The notes under the pieces were generated by a model. The model was not told where the DNA came from, ran no database searches, and saw nothing but the letters and a program-made list of their open reading frames with translations. Below, in pieces: positions 18,763-28,564 of a DNA stretch of 64,000 nucleotides. The position numbers and the translations under genes were made by a program. Within the stretch, counting starts at the first letter, position 1; the number at the start of each line of letters is the position of its first letter. This DNA comes from an uncultured Colwellia sp. (GTDB lineage: Bacteria > Pseudomonadota > Gammaproteobacteria > Enterobacterales > Alteromonadaceae): NCBI GenBank assembly GCA_913063325.1, contig CAJXYE010000012.1, forward strand, positions 1 to 64,000, in the 5' to 3' direction.

Positions 18763-19253
18763 ATTGTATTCCACTTATTATATTTTTATGTTCTTGATGA
18801 TTTAAAGAAGATAGCTATCTATGGTGTTACATAAATAAAGATATTCCTTGCGAACTTATTTGTTGCAGTAAAACAGTCGTGTATTTAGTAAAGTAACTCT
18901 TACCAATAGGCCGTTTGTTTTGTGTTACTAATGTTGTCTTGCTGGTAAAAGCATCAATACTAGCTAATTCCAAACTGAATAAATTAACACTTGGCAGTTA
19001 ACATTAGCGCAACGGCATTCATCTAAAACTAAGCGGTTTGAATAGTCTTGAATTGGTGTGAAAAGTTGTGAAACATTAACGTATTGTTGTTATCTCACTG
19101 TTTTTTAAGGTGGTTGTTTTTGTGTTTTATTCTTGCTTTTACGGCATTAATTTAAAATAAGGAGATGTTTTGAAAGTTGTGAAGTAAATTTACTAACCGG
19201 TTATATGAATTTTTATGCAATAAAACGGTTAGTGATAGGTAATTTTTTTTATG
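18763..19253. other. 491-bp noncoding gap upstream of the second TonB receptor
   Basis: AT-rich leader and promoter region of the receptor gene plus the 3' side of the lrp-type gene. The one clear structure is an inverted repeat, ACTAACCG (19192-19199) with CGGTTAGT (19226-19233), which could be a weak terminator for the lrp-type gene or an operator. I found no open frame with a ribosome site and no copy of the TIR repeat. Confidence 0.5.
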
Positions 19254-19712
19254 CTAAATGTAGTCAACAGGTAAGGCCGTGGTATATTTAATTTCTTCCA
19301 TGGCAAAGCTAGAGCTGATGTCAGAAAAGTCTACACGGGTGATAAGCTCTTTATAAAATCGGTCGTAAGCTTTCATATCAGGAACGACCACACGCAGTAA
19401 ATAATCTACATCGCCACTCATGCGATAGAACTCAACAATTTCAGGGAAATCTTCTGCAACTTTAGCGAAGGTAGCTAACCAATCAGGGTTATGTTGATTG
19501 GTTTTTACCATAACAAAAATAGATAAACCCACGTTTAATTTTTCTGGATCAGCAAGCGCAACACGGCCCTTAATAACACCTGATTTTTCCATCGCTTGAA
19601 TTCTTCTCCAGCACGGAGTCGTGGATAGACCAACTCGCTCTGCGATGTCACTGGTTGATAACGTACAGTCTTTTTGTAATATACTTAAAATATGTTTATC
19701 AAAAGAATCCAT
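19254..19712 (-). CDS. Lrp/AsnC family transcriptional regulator
   Basis: A 152-residue Lrp/AsnC regulator. Residues 1-60 form the helix-turn-helix (MDSFDKHILSILQKDCTLST, DIAERVGLSTTPCWRRIQAM), and residues about 65-145 the ligand-binding RAM domain with the characteristic VEFYRMSGDVDYLLRVVVPD. Such proteins respond to amino acids or related small molecules and bind as octamers or dimers. It stands alone; neighbours give no clear target. The N-terminal STTPCWRRI recognition helix is typical of Lrp proteins. Confidence 0.92.
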   Translation of the reverse strand: MDSFDKHILSILQKDCTLSTSDIAERVGLSTTPCWRRIQAMEKSGVIKGRVALADPEKLNVGLSIFVMVKTNQHNPDWLATFAKVAEDFPEIVEFYRMSGDVDYLLRVVVPDMKAYDRFYKELITRVDFSDISSSFAMEEIKYTTALPVDYI

Positions 19713-19896
19713 TTTACTGCCTTGTCGATTATATGCGGAATATAAAACTAATTAATGACCATATGTTAGCACTAAGTTGCTGACTTTATCTTTTCATGGG
19801 ATTTATTTGCAATTAATAATGGATGGTAGCTTACGGGTATAATATCGATTGCTAAATACGTTAATATAAGTACAAGCTGTTTTTTGTGGAGGTAAA

Positions 19897-20022
19897 ATGA
19901 AGAATAAACTTAAGAAATGGTGGTATACCGAATGCCCTTTTTGTCGAAAAGCTAGGTTGCTATTCATTTGGTTTATACTAATGTTAGTTATAGATTTCTT
20001 TTTCTTTCAATTGTTATTTTAG
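19897..20022 (+). CDS. Small membrane protein with a CPFC motif (41 aa)
   Basis: A 41-residue open frame with a near-ideal ribosome site (GGAGGT, four bases before ATG). The product has a basic N-terminus (MKNKLKKWWYTE), a CPFC cysteine pair at residues 13-16, an RKAR segment, then one strongly hydrophobic helix to the end (LLFIWFILMLVIDFFFFQLL). A CxxC on the cytoplasmic side of a membrane helix could bind metal or be redox active, but that is inference. I recognise no family. The strong ribosome site and the ordered composition argue it is real. Confidence 0.6.
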   Translation: MKNKLKKWWYTECPFCRKARLLFIWFILMLVIDFFFFQLLF

Positions 20023-20062
20023 TGTCTGATTGCTTTTGCTCAACAGGAATTGCTATTTTCTA

Positions 20063-20104
20063 ATATCTAGTAGGAAATATCTAGTAGGAAATATCGAGCA
20101 GGAA
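20063..20104. repeat. 14-bp tandem repeat, 3 copies
   Basis: ATATCTAGTAGGAA occurs twice perfectly and a third time as ATATCGAGCAGGAA, in the leader of iscX. Each unit ends in AGGAA, so it carries a ribosome-site-like core, though all three lie 40 or more bases from the iscX ATG. Confidence 0.9.
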
Positions 20105-20144
20105 ACAGGCTAAAACCACTTTGTCCCATCATAGGCTAAATATT

Positions 20145-20351
20145 ATGTCAAAAGGACTACTTTGGAGCGACTCACAAGAGATTGCTTTGGATTTAATTGA
20201 ACTACATCCTGACGTTGACCCATTTAAATTACACTTCACTGATTTAAGACTGTGGATACTTGATTTAGAACGCTTTGATGATGACCCAAAACATTGCGGA
20301 GAACGGGTACTCGAGGCTGTTCAATTAGCTTGGATGGCAGAGGTTGATTAG
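20145..20351 (+). CDS. iscX: Fe-S cluster assembly protein IscX
   Basis: A 68-residue acidic protein of the IscX (YfhJ) family, an adaptor that binds the cysteine desulfurase IscS and iron and tunes Fe-S cluster assembly. Family features are visible: LLWSDSQEIALDLIE, HPDVDPFKLHFTDLRLWI, LERFDDDPKHC. Length matches the usual 66 residues. I chose the ATG at 20145, preceded by AGG nine bases upstream; an upstream in-frame TTG at 20121 would add unrelated residues. The rest of the isc operon is not in the window, so iscX is separated from iscSUA-hscBA-fdx or the operon is elsewhere. Confidence 0.92.
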   Translation: MSKGLLWSDSQEIALDLIELHPDVDPFKLHFTDLRLWILDLERFDDDPKHCGERVLEAVQLAWMAEVD

Positions 20352-20614
20352 TTGAACTCTACTACTTTGGCCGTGATCGTCTGAAATTATTCAGTTTGAA
20401 TAAACTTTATTTTACGTCAAAAAGCACTTTTATTTCACATGGTAGAATCGAAATGTCTTTTTCAAATCTATTGTAAATCGATTATTATAAATCCCTGCAT
20501 TTTTAACAAATTCAAGCACTCTCTTGCTTTGCAGTAGGGTTAATATCATCTATACTTTCCAACATTAATAAAGTAGATAGTTACTATTCACCAAACATAT
20601 AAGCAGTCAGTCAA

Positions 20615-22303
20615 ATGCCCCAATCTAAACGCCCACTTTATATCCCTTATGCAGGTCCTTCACTATTAGAAACTCCTCTACTTAATAAAGGTAGTGCTTT
20701 TAGCAAAGAAGAGCGCGGTAGTTTCAACTTAACGGGCCTTTTGCCGCCACGTTTTGAAACTATTGATGAACAAGCTGAACGAGCATATCGTCAGTACAGC
20801 TGCTTTCAAACGAATATCAACAAGCATATTTATTTACGTGCTATTCACGATAATAATGAAACATTGTTTTTTAAATTAGTACAAAATCACCTTGCAGAAA
20901 TGATGCCAATTATTTATACCCCTACGGTAGGCGATGCTTGTGAGCAATTTTCTGATATTTATCGTAGTTCACGCGGTTTGTTCATTTCTTATGAAGACAG
21001 ATTTAATATTGATGACATGTTGCGTAACGCCACTAAAAATAAAGTAAAAGTGATTGTTGTTACTGATGGAGAACGCATTTTGGGTCTGGGCGATCAAGGA
21101 ATTGGTGGTATGGGCATTCCAATTGGTAAGCTGTCTCTTTACACCGCTTGTGGTGGTATTAGCCCGGCGCATACCTTGCCGGTAATGCTCGATGTTGGTA
21201 CTAATAATCAGAAGCTGTTAGACGATCCTATGTATATGGGAGCACGACATAAGCGTATTGATCAAGACTCATATGATGAATTTTTAGAGTTATTTGTTAG
21301 CGCAGTTAAACGTCGCTGGCCACATGTTTTATTGCAATTTGAAGATTTTGCTCAGCCTAATGCAATGCCTTTATTACAGCGCTATAAAGATAGAATTTGT
21401 TGTTTCAATGACGATATTCAAGGTACTGCGTCGGTTACTGTTGGTACTTTACTTGCTGCCTGTCGTAGTAAAGGCGCTAAGTTATCTGAGCAAAACGTTG
21501 CCTTTGTTGGTGCGGGCTCTGCTGGTTGTGGTATTGCAGAACAAATTGTAAGCCAAATGATGAGCGAAGGTCTTTCTGCCCAAGAAGCACGTGGCCAAGT
21601 ATTCATGGTAGATAGATTTGGCTTGTTAACACAGGGCATGGAAGGTCTGCGTGACTTCCAGCAAAAATTAGTACAAAGCAGTGAATCTATTGCCTCTTGG
21701 GATGTTGCTGGAGAGTTCGCTTCACTTGTAGAGGTAATGCACGGTGCTAAGCCTGATATTCTTATCGGTGTTTCAGGTCAAGCGGGATTATTTACTGAAC
21801 AAGTTATTACCGCGATGAAGTCTCATTGTGAAATGCCCATTATCTTCCCGTTAAGCAATCCTTCTCGTCAAGTTGAAGCAACGCCTAGCCAAGTTATTAA
21901 TTGGACCAAAGGGCAAGTGATTATCGCAACGGGAAGCCCGTTTGAGCCAATTGAGTACGAAGGGAAAACCTATCCAATAGCCCAGTGTAATAATAGTTAC
22001 ATCTTCCCTGGTATTGGCTTAGCTGTTGTTGCGGCAAACATTAGTCGAATTACTGATGATATGTTAAAAGTGGCCAGTGAAACATTAGCGTCAGCATCAC
22101 CTTTAGCTAATAATGAATCAGATGAACTACTACCCCCATTAACGGCCATTGCACAATTAAGTAAAGATATTGCTTTTGCTATCGCACAAGTAGCCTTTAG
22201 ACAAAACTTAGCGCTACCTATGAGTGATGAAGAGTTACTCGCGAAAATAGAACGAAACTTCTGGAAACCTGTTTACCGTCAATATCGCCGAACAAGCGTT
22301 TAG
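20615..22303 (+). CDS. maeA: NAD-dependent malic enzyme
   Basis: A 562-residue malic enzyme (oxidative decarboxylation of malate to pyruvate with NAD), of the large MaeA/SfcA type. Visible signatures are [13 protein letters not shown] (catalytic tyrosine), [19 protein letters not shown] (catalytic lysine region), [13 protein letters not shown] (metal-binding aspartates) and the dinucleotide fold [15 protein letters not shown]. Length equals the E. coli enzyme class. It stands as a single gene with 263 bases of upstream DNA and its own terminator at 22346. It links the TCA cycle to pyruvate. Confidence 0.95.
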   Translation: MPQSKRPLYIPYAGPSLLETPLLNKGSAFSKEERGSFNLTGLLPPRFETIDEQAERAYRQYSCFQTNINKHIYLRAIHDNNETLFFKLVQNHLAEMMPIIYTPTVGDACEQFSDIYRSSRGLFISYEDRFNIDDMLRNATKNKVKVIVVTDGERILGLGDQGIGGMGIPIGKLSLYTACGGISPAHTLPVMLDVGTNNQKLLDDPMYMGARHKRIDQDSYDEFLELFVSAVKRRWPHVLLQFEDFAQPNAMPLLQRYKDRICCFNDDIQGTASVTVGTLLAACRSKGAKLSEQNVAFVGAGSAGCGIAEQIVSQMMSEGLSAQEARGQVFMVDRFGLLTQGMEGLRDFQQKLVQSSESIASWDVAGEFASLVEVMHGAKPDILIGVSGQAGLFTEQVITAMKSHCEMPIIFPLSNPSRQVEATPSQVINWTKGQVIIATGSPFEPIEYEGKTYPIAQCNNSYIFPGIGLAVVAANISRITDDMLKVASETLASASPLANNESDELLPPLTAIAQLSKDIAFAIAQVAFRQNLALPMSDEELLAKIERNFWKPVYRQYRRTSV

Positions 22304-22345
22304 GGCACTCTCCACAAAATCACATTGAATTGAGAGTCGATCATT

Positions 22346-22387
22346 AAACTAATGTTATTGCTTAATCGCGATTTCATTAGTTTTTTG
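22346..22387 (+). terminator. Intrinsic terminator after maeA
   Basis: AAACTAATG pairs with CATTAGTTT across a 20-base loop and is followed by a T run. It separates maeA from the ndk promoter. Confidence 0.7.
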
Positions 22388-22400
22388 TCCTACTTTCGTC

Positions 22401-22406
22401 TATAAT
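22401..22406 (+). promoter_or_regulatory. Putative -10 box of ndk
   Basis: A consensus TATAAT lies 97 bases upstream of the ndk start, just after the maeA terminator. I do not see a convincing -35 at standard spacing. Confidence 0.4.
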
Positions 22407-22502
22407 GCGCCCAAAATTATAGCCATTTTGATAAATGGCTATATAAAAAATATATACATTTATATTTTTAACTTAACTTTAATCAATTTAAAAGGGCTTA
22501 TC

Positions 22503-22934
22503 ATGGCTATCGAACGTACTTTTTCAATCGTAAAACCAGACGCAGTTGCTAAAAACTTTATCGGTCAAATCTACAACCGTTTTGAAACTGCTGGTTTAAA
22601 AATTGTTGCTTCTAAAATGATCCACCTAAGCCAAGAAAAAGCTGAAGGTTTCTACGCTGAACATAGCGAACGTCCTTTCTTTGGCGCTTTAGTTTCATTC
22701 ATGACTTCAGGTCCTGTAATGGTTCAAGTTTTAGAAGGCGAAAACGCTGTTCTTAAAAACCGTGAAATCATGGGTGCTACTAACCCAGCTGAAGCTCTTG
22801 CTGGTACTATCCGTGCTGATCTTGCTGATAGCATTGACGAAAATGCTGCTCACGGTTCTGATGCTTTAGAATCAGCAGCACGTGAAATTGCTTACTTCTT
22901 CTCTGACGAAGAGATCTGCCCTCGTACTCGTTAA
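22503..22934 (+). CDS. ndk: Nucleoside diphosphate kinase
   Basis: A 143-residue nucleoside diphosphate kinase, transferring the gamma phosphate from ATP to other (deoxy)nucleoside diphosphates. The start [15 protein letters not shown] and the active-site motif NAAHGSD, with the phosphorylated histidine, are present; length is exact for the family. I chose the ATG at 22503, preceded by AAAGGG; the frame extends 25 codons upstream but is AT-rich leader. It is the first gene of the conserved ndk-rlmN-pilF-rodZ-ispG-hisS-yfgM-bamB-der order. Its 3' UTR carries the hairpin shared with guaB and guaA. Confidence 0.97.
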   Translation: MAIERTFSIVKPDAVAKNFIGQIYNRFETAGLKIVASKMIHLSQEKAEGFYAEHSERPFFGALVSFMTSGPVMVQVLEGENAVLKNREIMGATNPAEALAGTIRADLADSIDENAAHGSDALESAAREIAYFFSDEEICPRTR

Positions 22935-22947
22935 TTTCTATTTAATC

Positions 22948-23036
22948 TTCGCAAAGCTCATGACTTCGTTGTCGGCTGTACTCATTGACTAACGTCAACT
23001 CCGTGCAACCTCCTAGAACTCAATTTGCTTGCTTTG
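22948..23036 (+). repeat. Conserved 3'-UTR hairpin element, ndk copy
   Basis: The core TACTCATTGACTAACGTCAA is followed by CTCCGTGCA. It forms the small hairpin TTGAC-TAAC-GTCAA (22985-22998), flanked by outer pairing segments (GCAAAGC with GCTTTG). The same core occurs after guaB and guaA. It lies between the ndk stop codon and the terminator at 23058. Confidence 0.8.
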
Positions 23037-23057
23037 ATTAAAAAATAAATTAATTTG

Positions 23058-23092
23058 AAAGGATTTTACTGATTTCGGTAAAATCCTTTTGT
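23058..23092 (+). terminator. Intrinsic terminator after ndk
   Basis: AAAGGATTTTAC pairs with GTAAAATCCTTT and is followed by a short T run. Confidence 0.88.
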
Positions 23093-23136
23093 TATTTTAA
23101 GTGGATAGTAAATTCCCTTAAGATAACCTAGTAAAA

Positions 23137-23165
23137 TTGCGGTTGTTGCTTAAAAAGCGTACAAT
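23137..23165 (+). promoter_or_regulatory. Putative sigma-70 promoter of rlmN
   Basis: TTGCGG (23137-23142) and TACAAT (23160-23165) are spaced 17 bases apart, 65 bases upstream of the rlmN ATG and after the ndk terminator. Confidence 0.5.
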
Positions 23166-23230
23166 GTGCACCTTGTTTTTTTAGGCTGCTTCGACAAGTA
23201 GTTTGATATTTGTTATTGAGAGTTTGTTGT

Positions 23231-24391
23231 ATGAGTGAAGTAAACAGTAAAGTAAACCTACTTAATTTTGATCATAAAGGTATGCGTGAATACTTAGAAT
23301 CTATTGGTGAAAAACCCTTTAGAGCTGATCAACTCATGAAGTGGATTTATCACTTTGGTTACAGTGACTTTGAGCAAATGACCAATATCAATAAAAAATT
23401 ACGTGAAAAATTACAACGTAATTGTGTGATATCAGCGCCAGAAATCTCTGAAAAACAAGTGTCAGAAGACGGAACTATTAAATACGCCTTAAGACTTGAA
23501 GGTGGACAAGAAGTAGAAACAGTCTGGATCCCTGAAAATGACCGTGCAACCTTATGTGTGTCTTCTCAGGTTGGCTGCGCATTAGAATGTACTTTCTGTG
23601 CAACGGCACAACAAGGCTTCAACCGCAATTTATCTATGTCTGAAATTATTGGCCAAGTATGGCGTGTCGCCAATGATATTGGTGCAACCCGCATTGCTGG
23701 TACTCGACCTATTACTAATATAGTAATGATGGGCATGGGTGAACCATTATTAAATATGAAAAACTTAATCCCAGCACTTGATACCATGCTAAATGATTTA
23801 GGTTACGGCTTATCTAAGCGACGCGTAACAGTGAGTACATCGGGTGTTGTGCCTGCATTAGATATGCTTAAAGCTAAAATCGATTGTGCTTTAGCTATTT
23901 CTATTCATGCACCGAATAATAAGTTACGTGATGAATTAGTACCGATTAATAAAAAATATCCATTAGAAGACTTTATCGCTGCAGCAGGTCGTTATATCGA
24001 TGGTTCAAAAGCGAATAAACAAGCAACGATTGAATACGTGATGCTTGATCACGTCAATGATAGTACTGACCAAGCACATGAATTAGCGCATGTATTAAAA
24101 GGTTTACCAAGTAAAATTAATTTAATTCCCTTTAACCCTTACCCTGGTTCTCCTTACAAGCGTTCAAGTAATTCTCGTATCGATCGTTTTGATAAAGTAT
24201 TACAAAGTTATGGCTTAACGGTTATTACCAGACGTACACGTGGCGATGATATTGATGCTGCTTGCGGACAGTTGGCTGGCGATGTTTTTGACAGAACTAA
24301 GCGTAGCGCTTTTAGTGCAGCTAAGAATGCTGAAATAAGTTCATTGAAAGATCAATCTAAAGCTGACACTATCTCTATCAAAGTAGTCTAG
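23231..24391 (+). CDS. rlmN: Dual-specificity RNA methyltransferase RlmN
   Basis: A 386-residue radical SAM enzyme that methylates C2 of A2503 in 23S rRNA and A37 in some tRNAs. The cluster-binding cysteines are in [17 protein letters not shown] (CxxxCxxC), the SAM-binding region in [12 protein letters not shown], and the second essential cysteine near the C-terminus in [13 protein letters not shown] chose the ATG at 23231 (MSEVNSK); an in-frame TTG at 23210 adds residues unlike the family. Position after ndk matches E. coli synteny. Confidence 0.96.
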   Translation: MSEVNSKVNLLNFDHKGMREYLESIGEKPFRADQLMKWIYHFGYSDFEQMTNINKKLREKLQRNCVISAPEISEKQVSEDGTIKYALRLEGGQEVETVWIPENDRATLCVSSQVGCALECTFCATAQQGFNRNLSMSEIIGQVWRVANDIGATRIAGTRPITNIVMMGMGEPLLNMKNLIPALDTMLNDLGYGLSKRRVTVSTSGVVPALDMLKAKIDCALAISIHAPNNKLRDELVPINKKYPLEDFIAAAGRYIDGSKANKQATIEYVMLDHVNDSTDQAHELAHVLKGLPSKINLIPFNPYPGSPYKRSSNSRIDRFDKVLQSYGLTVITRRTRGDDIDAACGQLAGDVFDRTKRSAFSAAKNAEISSLKDQSKADTISIKVV

Positions 24392-24564
24392 CCGTTATTT
24401 TACTGATTTTAGTGAAAAATATCCAAAAGCAATATGTTTAATATTCAGTTATTGGTTTTGATATTTGAAGCAAGGGTATTATTGGCTATTTAAGCTATTT
24501 AAAAATAATCACCGAGTTCGTGAAACGGGTATAACAATTAGAGGCGGGTAACGCATTGCATATT

Positions 24565-26124
24565 ATGATTAAAGCTATGGCTAAAAATATTCGTCCAATA
24601 CTTCTAACTGCGGTTTCGTTAACGCTATTAAGTAGCTGCGTTACCCAAAGCTTTGAAAATAATGAACCTATTGTTAAAACTCAAGCTAATCGTGATGAAA
24701 TGGCGGCAACCCGTATTTCATTAGGCTTAGGTTATTTAAGAATGGGTAACATGTCTCAAGCAAAACTTAACCTTGAAAAAGCTAAGGGATTCTCACCGGG
24801 CTTAGTTCAAGTACACACTGCATTTGCTCACTATTATGAAACAGTAGGTGAAAGTAAACTTGCTATTGAATCATTTGAACAAGCCTTACTTATTAAGGCG
24901 GACAGTGCAGATACCTTAAACAATTATGGTGTGTTTTTGTGTCGACAAGGTAAAATCGACGCTGCAGAAGTTCAGTTTTTAAAAGCGATAGCGGTACCTA
25001 GCTACCTATTGGTATCACAAAGTTATGAAAACCTCGCATCATGTTATCTACAAAGTGATGATTTTGAAAAAGCTGAAATGTATTTGAACAAAGCAATATT
25101 TCACAGTCCAAATAGAACAACAACATTATTACAAATGGTGCGTTTACAGTATTCCATGGGTGATTACCAAGAAAGTAAACGTTTTTTACAGAAATTTGAA
25201 CGAAACACTCAACGTTTTACTGCTGACTCCTTAGCATTAGCTTATAAAATATATAGGAAGTTAGGTAAGCGCCGTACTGCAAGTAATTACGGTAATATGT
25301 TAGTGAAAATGTATCCTCAATCATGGGAAAGTAAGCAATATTTACTCAATGAATTAAACTTTATTGAAGCTGATGAATTAGCCCAAAAATACCAACGAAC
25401 TCAAAGAGAAAAAAATAATACATTATCGACTTCGAGTAATAAGCGTGTGGTAAAACTTTCACCGAAAAAGGCTGCGAATACACCTTTTACCCATAGCGTT
25501 AAAATGAGTACTCCGGCGATAAAAACTAATGTGACAGCAGCCACTGTACCAAATACTGCTGCTGTAACTACAAAAGTGGCAACATCATCATTACCAATCA
25601 TTACTACAGCCCAACCAATAACTAGCTCGGGTGGAGCATTACTTTCTACGACTGTGGTAGGAGGCAATACTGTGACGAGTAGGTCGAAAAATGACACAGT
25701 CGTAGCTAAAACAGAAAAGGCTTTGCTGTTTCATGAACCTATAGCGCAAGTAACCCCTGTCATGAATGATAAAGCAGTATACCAACAGTCTGTTTCAAGT
25801 CTTAATGATCCGACATCTACCCAACCGGTACCCGCAACACGAGATGTACCTTTACCGGAAGCACTGCCAGAGCCAGTACCTGAAAAAATTGAAATAGAAA
25901 GTGTGGCAGTTAACGAGCTAAGTAAAAACGCTGAAAAAATTGATGCTCAGGAGGTTTTGCATACCGTAACCCCAGGTGAAAGTTTATACAGTATTTCGAT
26001 GAAATATAATGTCAAAATTAAAGCATTACATCAGTGGAATAATATCTCCGAGAAAAACAAAATCCGCATAGGCGATAAACTCTATGTCGTTGATCCTCAA
26101 ACAGTGAAAAATATTAATGAATAA
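24565..26124 (+). CDS. pilF: PilF/PilW-type TPR lipoprotein with C-terminal LysM domain
   Basis: A 519-residue lipoprotein. The signal ends in lipobox LLSSC, followed by TPR repeats (residues about 40-235: ISLGLGYLRMGNMSQAKLN, ALLIKADSADTLNNYGVFLC), as in the type IV pilus pilotin PilF/PilW that brings the secretin to the outer membrane. Unlike the roughly 250-residue classical form, a Thr/Ala/Val-rich linker (about 285-420) and a LysM domain (about 462-510: HTVTPGESLYSISMKYNV) follow, suggesting peptidoglycan binding. Start is uncertain among TTG 24556, ATG 24565 and ATG 24577. The stop overlaps the rodZ start by eight bases, so the two are co-translated. Confidence 0.85.
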   Translation: MIKAMAKNIRPILLTAVSLTLLSSCVTQSFENNEPIVKTQANRDEMAATRISLGLGYLRMGNMSQAKLNLEKAKGFSPGLVQVHTAFAHYYETVGESKLAIESFEQALLIKADSADTLNNYGVFLCRQGKIDAAEVQFLKAIAVPSYLLVSQSYENLASCYLQSDDFEKAEMYLNKAIFHSPNRTTTLLQMVRLQYSMGDYQESKRFLQKFERNTQRFTADSLALAYKIYRKLGKRRTASNYGNMLVKMYPQSWESKQYLLNELNFIEADELAQKYQRTQREKNNTLSTSSNKRVVKLSPKKAANTPFTHSVKMSTPAIKTNVTAATVPNTAAVTTKVATSSLPIITTAQPITSSGGALLSTTVVGGNTVTSRSKNDTVVAKTEKALLFHEPIAQVTPVMNDKAVYQQSVSSLNDPTSTQPVPATRDVPLPEALPEPVPEKIEIESVAVNELSKNAEKIDAQEVLHTVTPGESLYSISMKYNVKIKALHQWNNISEKNKIRIGDKLYVVDPQTVKNINE

Positions 26125-27139
26125 TGAAGTATCTCCTGCTAATCAAGTAGGTAAAGAAGAAGCAAGTAGTATCACCGATGAAATTACTGAACTAAGTGAA
26201 GATATGGAAATGGTGAGTCCAGGTACTATGTTGCGTGACGCGCGTAAAAAACTATCACTATCACAAGAACATATCGCCAGTAAATTAAATTTTAAAGTCG
26301 GTATTGTGATAAATATTGAAGAAGATATTTTTGACCCATTAATGCCCGTTACTTTTAATCGAGGTTACCTTGCCAATTATGCTAAATTAGTTGGTGTTGA
26401 AGTAGAAGATGTCTTGGCTAGTTATGATGCAGTTAATGCTGCAACCACCCAACGAAGTGAAATGTTGAGCTTCTCTAAAGAAACGTCTAAACAAGCAGAA
26501 CATAGTCGTGTTATGTGGCTGAGTTATCTTATCGTAGCAGTGCTAGTTGGTTTAACTATTTTATGGTGGTTACAAGAAAGCAAACAGCAAGCGAGTGAAT
26601 CATCAAGTGTCATTCCAAGTACTGTAATTGAACTTAACAAGGTTGACGATGAAGTCACTGTGAACAATGTTGAATCCACTGCTTTAAGTAAAGAGCCTGT
26701 GGTAACTGCTAACAGTGCTAAAACACCGGGAAATACAAATGAAATAGAAAAAGAAGCAGAGCTAGTTATAGTTGCGGAACAATCTACTGATGATGCTATT
26801 AGTACTACTGTTAGCACTACCAGTACCAGTAGTACTATTACTCCATTAGCTAATGCATTAATTAATGAAGTTTCCCAACCAGCAGTAGCTGTAATGAGTA
26901 CGGCTGTGTTTACATTCAAAGGTGATTGTTGGGTGAATATTTTCGATGCTACCGGTGAGCGAATTGCTTGGGGTGTGAAAAAATCGGGCTACGTAATGAC
27001 AATTCAAGGCGTAGCACCGCTACGCATTACGGTTGGAAAGCCTGAGTTAACCAGTATTGTTTTTAATGATCAACCCGTAGACATGTCGATTTTTAATGTG
27101 GGCAATATCGCTAAGTTTAACTTGCCGATTGTCGAGTAG
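26117..27139 (+). CDS. rodZ: RodZ-like cytoskeletal/cell-shape protein
   Basis: A 340-residue single-pass membrane protein of the RodZ (YfgA) family, which links MreB to the elongation machinery. A helix-turn-helix of the Cro/XRE-like type is at about 33-95 (GTMLRDARKKLSLSQEHIAS, TFNRGYLANYAKLVGV), the membrane helix at about 134-152 (MWLSYLIVAVLVGLTILWWL), then a Ser/Thr/Val-rich linker and a C-terminal DUF4115 domain from about 258 (FTFKGDCWVNIFDATGERIA). Overlap with pilF and position before ispG match the conserved order. Confidence 0.93.
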   Translation: MNNEVSPANQVGKEEASSITDEITELSEDMEMVSPGTMLRDARKKLSLSQEHIASKLNFKVGIVINIEEDIFDPLMPVTFNRGYLANYAKLVGVEVEDVLASYDAVNAATTQRSEMLSFSKETSKQAEHSRVMWLSYLIVAVLVGLTILWWLQESKQQASESSSVIPSTVIELNKVDDEVTVNNVESTALSKEPVVTANSAKTPGNTNEIEKEAELVIVAEQSTDDAISTTVSTTSTSSTITPLANALINEVSQPAVAVMSTAVFTFKGDCWVNIFDATGERIAWGVKKSGYVMTIQGVAPLRITVGKPELTSIVFNDQPVDMSIFNVGNIAKFNLPIVE

Positions 27140-27203
27140 TTGTTTACAGATTGATGCTTAATCAATGACTACCTTACTTAAATAAAAAATATAAAGAAAA
27201 ATT

Positions 27204-28334
27204 ATGTTTAAAGAATCCCCAATTATACGCCGTGTTTCTCGTCAAATTATGGTCGGTAATGTACCCGTTGGCGGCGATGCACCTATCACTGTGCAGTCAA
27301 TGACAAATACATTGACTACAGATGTTGCTGCTACAGTCGCACAAATTAAAGCGCTTGAAGCGGTAGGTGCCGATATAGTACGTGTAAGTGTACCAACGAT
27401 GGACGCTGCAGAAGCCTTTCGTGAAATAAAAAAGCAAGTGAATGTACCATTAGTGACCGATATTCACTTTGATTATCGTATTGCTCTTAAAGTTGCTGAA
27501 TATGGCGCGGATTGCCTGCGTATTAATCCAGGCAACATTGGTAATGAAAACCGAATTCGCAGTGTTGTTGAGAGTGCACGAGATAATAATATCCCGATTC
27601 GCATTGGTGTTAATGGCGGCTCATTAGAAAAAGATATCCAAGAAAAATTTACTGAGCCTACACCTGAGGCACTGTTAGAGTCAGCTATGCGTCATGTTGA
27701 CATACTAGACAGATTGAACTTTGACCAGTTTAAAGTGAGCGTTAAAGCCTCTGATGTTTTTTTGGCAGTAGAGTCATATAAATTATTAGCCAAACAAATT
27801 GATAATCCATTACATTTAGGTATCACTGAAGCTGGCGGATTACGCTCAGGCTCAGTTAAATCATCAGTTGGCTTAGGTTTATTACTTGCACAAGGCATTG
27901 GTGATACTTTACGTATCTCTCTAGCGGCAGACCCAATTGAAGAAATTAAAGTCGGTTTTGATATTTTAAAATCACTTAAATTACGTAGTCGTGGCATTAA
28001 CCTTATTGCATGTCCAAGCTGTTCTCGACAAGAGTTTGATGTGGTATCAACGGTCAACGCTTTAGAACAGCGCATTGAAGATATTATGACGCCGATGGAT
28101 GTATCCATTATCGGCTGTATTGTTAATGGCCCAGGTGAGGCTATGATCTCTGATCTTGGCTTAACGGGAAGTAGCAAAAAGAGTGGTTATTACCTGGATG
28201 GTATTCGTCAAAAAGAACGCTTTGATAACAATGATCTTGTTGATCAGCTAGAGAAGCGTATCCGTGCCAAGGCACACTCAATAAGTGAACGCCTTGATGA
28301 AAAAAACAAAATAGATTTTAAAACCAAAGATTAA
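27204..28334 (+). CDS. ispG: 4-hydroxy-3-methylbut-2-enyl diphosphate synthase (IspG/GcpE)
   Basis: A 376-residue [4Fe-4S] enzyme of the MEP isoprenoid pathway that reductively converts MEcPP to HMBPP. The N-terminal TIM-barrel motifs ([35 protein letters not shown]) and the C-terminal cluster-binding region ([10 protein letters not shown] and [12 protein letters not shown]) are intact, with the conserved glutamate in NGPGEA. Length is standard. It starts at ATG 27204, 64 bases after rodZ. Confidence 0.97.
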   Translation: MFKESPIIRRVSRQIMVGNVPVGGDAPITVQSMTNTLTTDVAATVAQIKALEAVGADIVRVSVPTMDAAEAFREIKKQVNVPLVTDIHFDYRIALKVAEYGADCLRINPGNIGNENRIRSVVESARDNNIPIRIGVNGGSLEKDIQEKFTEPTPEALLESAMRHVDILDRLNFDQFKVSVKASDVFLAVESYKLLAKQIDNPLHLGITEAGGLRSGSVKSSVGLGLLLAQGIGDTLRISLAADPIEEIKVGFDILKSLKLRSRGINLIACPSCSRQEFDVVSTVNALEQRIEDIMTPMDVSIIGCIVNGPGEAMISDLGLTGSSKKSGYYLDGIRQKERFDNNDLVDQLEKRIRAKAHSISERLDEKNKIDFKTKD

Positions 28335-28564
28335 GTACAAAATTTGAAGCGAAGATAGACAGTATATTTTGATAATAAAGGCTAACGTCTACCTACCTTA
28401 ATACGTAGACCAGAATGCACTTAATTCACTATGGTTTATTCAAGTCCAATTATTAGGTATACTGCGCGCTGCGCAAATTTAACACAGTAGTTAGCGCTGA
28501 AAGGTAATACTTTAAAAAGTGACCTTATCAGCCCTTTTAAAGAATAAAAAAGAGAGACCCCTCA

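Noticed and set aside
26524..26919. 131-codon antisense frame within rodZ
   Set aside because: Its Ser/Thr/Val richness mirrors the low-complexity linker on the coding strand.
27692..28177. 161-codon antisense frame within ispG
   Set aside because: It is a shadow of a strongly conserved gene, with no ribosome site or domain.
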